Shown: piece by piece, positions 59,654 through 64,000 of the stretch
Layout: each line of letters opens with the position of its first letter
Numbering within the stretch: position 1 is the stretch's first letter
Assembly: GCA_958496175.1 (NCBI GenBank)
Contig: OY292274.1
Coordinates: 55,996,630-56,060,629, forward strand
DNA length: 64,000 bases
Direction of reading: 5' to 3'
Origin: Sisyra terminalis
Taxonomy: Eukaryota > Arthropoda > Insecta > Neuroptera > Sisyridae
Translations under genes and position numbers: made by a program
Notes under the pieces: model-generated
What the model saw: the letters and a program-made list of their open reading frames with translations, nothing else
What the model was told of the DNA's origin: nothing
Database searches by the model: none

Positions 59654-62600
59654 ATGGATGAAAACAGAAATTATTACTTTAATAATATGTGTAACTCTAC
59701 CTGGCCATCCCAACAATCCGATAGAAATAATGTATATCCCGGGTCAGCTCGGTCACGGAGTTCAGCTCTACGGGAATATTATCATTTAGAAGGCGATGGC
59801 TCTTATTCCGATACAAATTCAGACCGAATGAGTGATTTAAACTCTAGTCGTAGTTTGGGTAGCAATTCTCATCACTCTGCATTCCAATACCAGCACATGG
59901 ATCTTGACAATAATATTCTTACCAGACGCTATAGCTCTGTGGATGAGTACCCCGTAAACGCGTCATTTTCTCGAGCATCGTTTCATGATAAAAATTATGA
60001 AATCATGTGCAAATCTTTACAAGCGGAGTTGAAAAGGAAAACCGATTCGTTGAACGAAATGGAAAAACAGAAACAAGAGCTAAAAGATGAAAATAATCGT
60101 CTTAGTGTCCAGTACTACAAAAACCGAATTGAAATCTACAAAAAATCATTTTTAATTTACCACTACGTCTTTTTACAGATTGGCGTTAGAACGACGAAAA
60201 GCGGTTAACATCAATAAAAAAATTAAAAGTATACAAGAAAATCAAGCAGTTTTGATACGTCTTAAAGAAGAGTACACTTCTTCAAAAGCAAACCAAAGTG
60301 GTGTTAAACAAGCAAGTACAGAAGAGAATGAATCTCAAACAGACAACGATTACGAATGTCCACATTGTGTTCAAACTTTCGAGTGGCGGAAAAAAATTGA
60401 CGAAGAACAACGACAAAAAGTTGAACTAACAAAAGATACTGTACAAGTAAAACTGTAAAATTTTCCGGGAAAAAGTATTGAAAGGAATCAACTATACAAT
60501 ATTTTTTTAGATCGCAAATTAGCGCCATTGAATCAACGATAGGTTTGTTAAAGTCAAAGCTTCAAGAAAGTCAATTTGGGTTTGCGACATTGCACGATTT
60601 TGCCGGTAACAAATATCTAAAGAATATTCAGGCGTTAAAAAAAGAAATAGAGTTGTTGAAGAAAGAGGTGGAAAATCAGGAAAACAAGAACACTTCCTTG
60701 GAAAGCACAGTAAATTCTCAAATTTTGACCATCGGTAAACAAAAAAGATATAAAGATATACTTAAACGTATTATTGTTAAACTTGAGCGACGTCAAAGGT
60801 AAACCTTCAAAAATATTACAATTATAGTACCTAATTATTGTGAAGAATGTTTCAAAAGTAATTGACAGCAAAAAGGGTATGAATAAGGAATGACATTTTG
60901 AAACGAAAAGTCCTCTGTTTTCTTTTTTTCTGAACTACCCTCAACTAGGGTTAATGAAGTAGCCAATCACAAGGGTGTCTTAGGAGAATAAGGTGAATTA
61001 GGAAAATTGATATTAAGGTGGCAATGATTCGAACGGGAAGCAGACTTTCCCCATCACACAGTAATTCTTTTTTTTGTGGACCATTATGGGTTCTAACAGA
61101 CAATTGATCTTTGGCGGCGTTTATCTAGCTGAAGGAGTTGAACTTCATTATTCTGTCTTATTTATTTAATTCATTTTTTTTCTGGTGTAAATTATTGTTT
61201 TTGTCTCTTCACTGTCGTTTTTTCGTTTCATCAAATTTCAAATCACAACGATGCTAAATAATTTTTCCCCTCAATAAATATAAATTGGAACAAAACATAG
61301 AAATAAACAAAAAAATTTGTTTAAAGATTAAATTCAAACGATTCATGATCGAATGTTATTTAAGTAGTTGCACTGAATAATTTTTAACTAGCAAACTATG
61401 AAAACTTGTAGATCTGATTTCAATGCGTTAATTTCGCTAAATAATTTTTAAAAATTGCATTATTTCAAAATTTGCTAACTAATTGTTACCTAAAAAAATA
61501 AATATAATATTTAAATATAATAAATTGATTTTAACTAACCTTTTGCAATTAATTAATCATGAAAATCATTTTTAGATTTCCTTTCCTTTTGTTATTTTTG
61601 TTGATCGTATTTTTGATAACTAATTCTCATTACTAGGAATTCATTTAAAAACGTATGCTTCTTTTACTCACAAAAATAATAATAGTAGTCATACAATAAA
61701 CTTTGATATTAACAAATAATTGACCACCCTAATATAAACTTTCTTAAGTTGCCTATTTTTTTCTTAAACACACTTCTAATTGGTTACCTAATTTATTTAT
61801 AGTTACATCAGGAAAGTCACAAAGGATTTTTCGTCTCGAAATTTCAGCACCTATAAGTGATATTACTGATGTTTACTACTTTTGGAACAAATTAGTATAA
61901 GTATAAACCCGAGAAACACCTAATGTTGGCTTTTGGTGGTACAATTTGCAAAGTTGTTAACCAAAATGAAACATGCACTAAGAGACAAACTAGTACTTTA
62001 ACTATCCAAGTTTTTTTTTCCTATCCTGATATTTATTTCAATCAATGTATACTTCTGAGGAAGTTAGTATATTAGTATATTACTGATGTTTACTACTTTT
62101 GGAACAAATTAGTATAAGTATAAACCCGAGAAACACCTAATGTTGGCTTTTGGTGGTACAATTTGCAAAGTTGTTAACCAAAATGAAATATGCACTAAGA
62201 GACAAACTACTACTTTAACTATCCAAGTTTTTTTTTCCTATCCTGATATTTATTTCAATCAATGTATACTTCTGAGGAAGTTAGTATACATTTGAGACTG
62301 GTTAATAAATGTTTTTTTCATTATTTTTTACAACCATTTGAAATTTATTATTTCTTCTTCAGGCGATAATAAAACGTTTAACATCGTCGATGATGTCCAA
62401 TAATTTATCTTCCACAACAGTCCAGTTCTTTTATTATCTAATGCAGAGCTTAAATTTTTTTTATTCACGACCCCATTTATGGTTGCGAGTTTCCTAGCGA
62501 CCCTATATAAATATAAAAGAAAGATAAATAATTATTTTTTGATGACTTATTTATTAGGTAACAATATACATATTTGAAAATATAGTTTTAGAATTCGTTT

Positions 62601-63951
62601 AGAAACATACAAAAATCTCAAATCAAAAATTGTACAAAAAATTGTTAAATTGTATTTATTATAGTTAGGAAAATTATTTTTCATTAAAATTGCATTTTTT
62701 GGAATTTAACATAAATAAAAGGGAATTCTGACCGTCTTAGTTCGCTTGAATATATTCGACCGCAATCGTTGAGTTGTAATGAATTAAATCAAAACTAAAG
62801 GAAACAAATGAACGAGATAGATGTACTTGTTTAAATATTCGACCTTAAAATATTTTTTGACGAAAATTTCGCATGGGGCCTCATTTGGGTTGCGACCCGT
62901 GGTTTAAGAAGGCCTGGTCTAATGAAATGTATCATCTTATATTCTAATGTATCTGCTATGGACGATACATTATTGGACATCGACGGTGCTAATTTAAAAG
63001 TTTTATGATACAATATTACATTTTGAAACGTTGCGACAAATAAAAAACATTTATTTACCAGTCTCAAATGGATCCTAATTTCCTCAGAAATATACAAAAA
63101 TTGAGATAAATATCAGGATTGGAAAAGAAAATTAACAAAACTTTGATTTATTTTCGTCAATAATTGACGAAATTTTATTGGTAACAAATATTTTTTTTAA
63201 TGACTGATTATATTTTTCACACTAGACAAATGACAAAAGAGTTTAATATCAATGAAAGTAAAAGTCGACCAACCATTAGTCACCAAGAGAAAGTAATTGT
63301 GCAAGAAATTGTACGCAGGTAATTTGAGATCAAATAAAATTAACTTTATGAAAATGAGTCTTACATATTAGATACATTGTGGAAAAAAAATTTGGCAAGC
63401 GGTCGATGCAAAACTCTTTGCGCTCTAGTGTTCACCGAACAGTATCACAGACAATAATAACAAACAGTAGTTCAACCGCAACAGAAGCCTCAGTGATACA
63501 AGCTCCAAGTAATATCGATTACTTGGCAACCATACCATCTGCAGACGTATCGATTTCACAGGAACGCACGTCTCTAAAAGCCCAATTTTTATCCAGAAAC
63601 TATGAAACAGATGCAAAAGAAAATCAACGCCCAAGAACCCGAAGTTTGTCAAAAACAAAACATCGACACTTAGATTTGGATAGTTTCGAGAATAGATCGT
63701 TAACATCGAAAAGTTTAAATAATCTTCACGAAACTTGTGTCAATGAAAACGAATTTTTAACTAATACTGATGATTTCAGTTCGATACCAAAGAATAATGA
63801 AAATATTTGTGACTCGAAAAATGAAAACGATTTTAAAAATTCTATATCTTATTGTGGAGATCAAACAAAAGCTCAAATCAATGAAAAAGCTGTTGTTTCT
63901 GAAAGAACAAAGAAAATGAAGGGTAGATTTAGTATCTCTACCAAAAAATAA
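59654..63951 (+). CDS. Coiled-coil protein of unknown function, five exons
   Basis: Exons 59654-60111, 60179-60454, 60511-60798, 63226-63318 and 63372-63951 join in frame: 1,695 nt, 564 residues. All four junctions are phase 2 with GT..AG borders (introns of 67, 56, 2,427 and 53 bp). The start is the ATG in AAAAATGGATG; the frame is open a little upstream but without another ATG. The N-terminal ~110 residues are Ser/Asn/Tyr-rich and probably disordered. About 114-205 (MCKSLQAELKRKTDSLNEME, RLSVQ|LALERRK) is predicted coiled coil. YECPHC (~212-215) has one CxxC. About 230-340 is again coiled coil (LKSKLQESQ, IQALKKEIELLKKEVE). The C-terminus is Ser/Thr/Asn-rich and basic. This layout is common in centrosomal or cytoskeletal scaffolds, but I do not recognise the protein. 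The heptads continue cleanly across the inferred splices. Confidence 0.82.
61861..62287 (+). repeat. Recent 210-bp tandem duplication
   Basis: 61861-62070 and 62078-62287 are identical apart from two substitutions (in 'gaaa[c/t]atgcac' and 'acaaacta[g/c]tac'), separated by 7 bases. Confidence 0.93.
62226..63131. repeat. Imperfect inverted duplication around a hAT MITE
   Basis: 62226-62425 ('tcctgatatttat.tcaat', 'acttctgaggaagttag', 'catttgagactggttaataa', 'catcgtcgatg', 'tccaataat') recurs inverted at 63131-62950. The arms flank the hAT MITE. The left arm overlaps the second copy of the 210-bp duplication. Confidence 0.72.
62444..62916. mobile_element. hAT MITE (473 bp)
   Basis: Left CAGAGCTTAAA...CACGACCCC; reversed right CAGGCCTTCTTAAACCACGG, then GTCGCAACCC. 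The 8-bp flanks ATCTAATG (62436-62443) and GTCTAATG (62917-62924) differ at one base. This resembles the widespread hAT MITEs whose ends read CAG.G.TTCTTAA...GTCGCGACCC. Noncoding. Confidence 0.78.
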
Positions 63952-64000
63952 TCGGAATTTAAAGAAAAACACACTTTGGGATAGGATTTCAAATTCAATA

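Larger units (their letters stand above)
60799..63225 (+). other. Third intron of the coiled-coil gene (2.4 kb)
   Basis: Donor AAAG|GTAAAC, acceptor TTTCACACTAG. It holds the 210-bp tandem duplication, the inverted duplication and the hAT MITE listed next. 60871-61860 contains nothing named. Confidence 0.7.

Overview
The window looks like insect (at least arthropod) nuclear DNA. It is strongly AT-rich throughout, its genes are split by GT..AG introns of 53-67 bp as well as very long ones, and most of the sequence is layered transposable-element debris. I see no rRNA, tRNA gene, CRISPR array, operon or prokaryotic signal. The species cannot be fixed from sequence alone; a beetle or hemipteran is only a guess.

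Two host genes can be supported, transcribed away from each other. On the minus strand, three exons (38610-38359, 10267-10038, 8179-8014) join in frame into the N-terminal part of a class B (secretin family) receptor most like the parathyroid-hormone receptors: the six-cysteine hormone-binding domain, TM1 and TM2. The intron between the first two exons is 28 kb. TM3-TM7 are not seen and probably lie left of the window. On the plus strand, five exons (59654-63951) join in phase into a 564-residue coiled-coil protein that I do not recognise.

The long intron and the gene-free remainder hold the mobile elements. At 20638-23389 is an apparently intact pogo/Tigger-type DNA transposon with TA target duplication, 25-bp inverted ends, and a DDD transposase ending in a PHD finger. 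Decayed elements at 31275-32275 and 36861-37771 have unrelated ends but also keep PHD-finger remnants, so three such lineages occur within 17 kb. At 56171-57890 is an ORF1-only LINE with an intact 434-codon ORF1, poly(A) tail and perfect 14-bp target duplication. A tRNA-derived SINE occurs about five times, and its 3' stem-loop resembles the LINE's 3' end. Helitron 3' ends, hAT elements and MITEs with 8-bp duplications, a long-armed fold-back element (9-bp duplication), several hairpins, and two decayed copies of a repeat-associated insect gene family make up the rest.

The insertions stack: Helitron > hAT > fold-back at 50.5-52.6 kb, SINE > MITE at 48.6-49.0 kb, and a composite element > pogo at 19.9-23.8 kb. 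This gives a relative order of activity. Nothing suggests that the two host genes work together.
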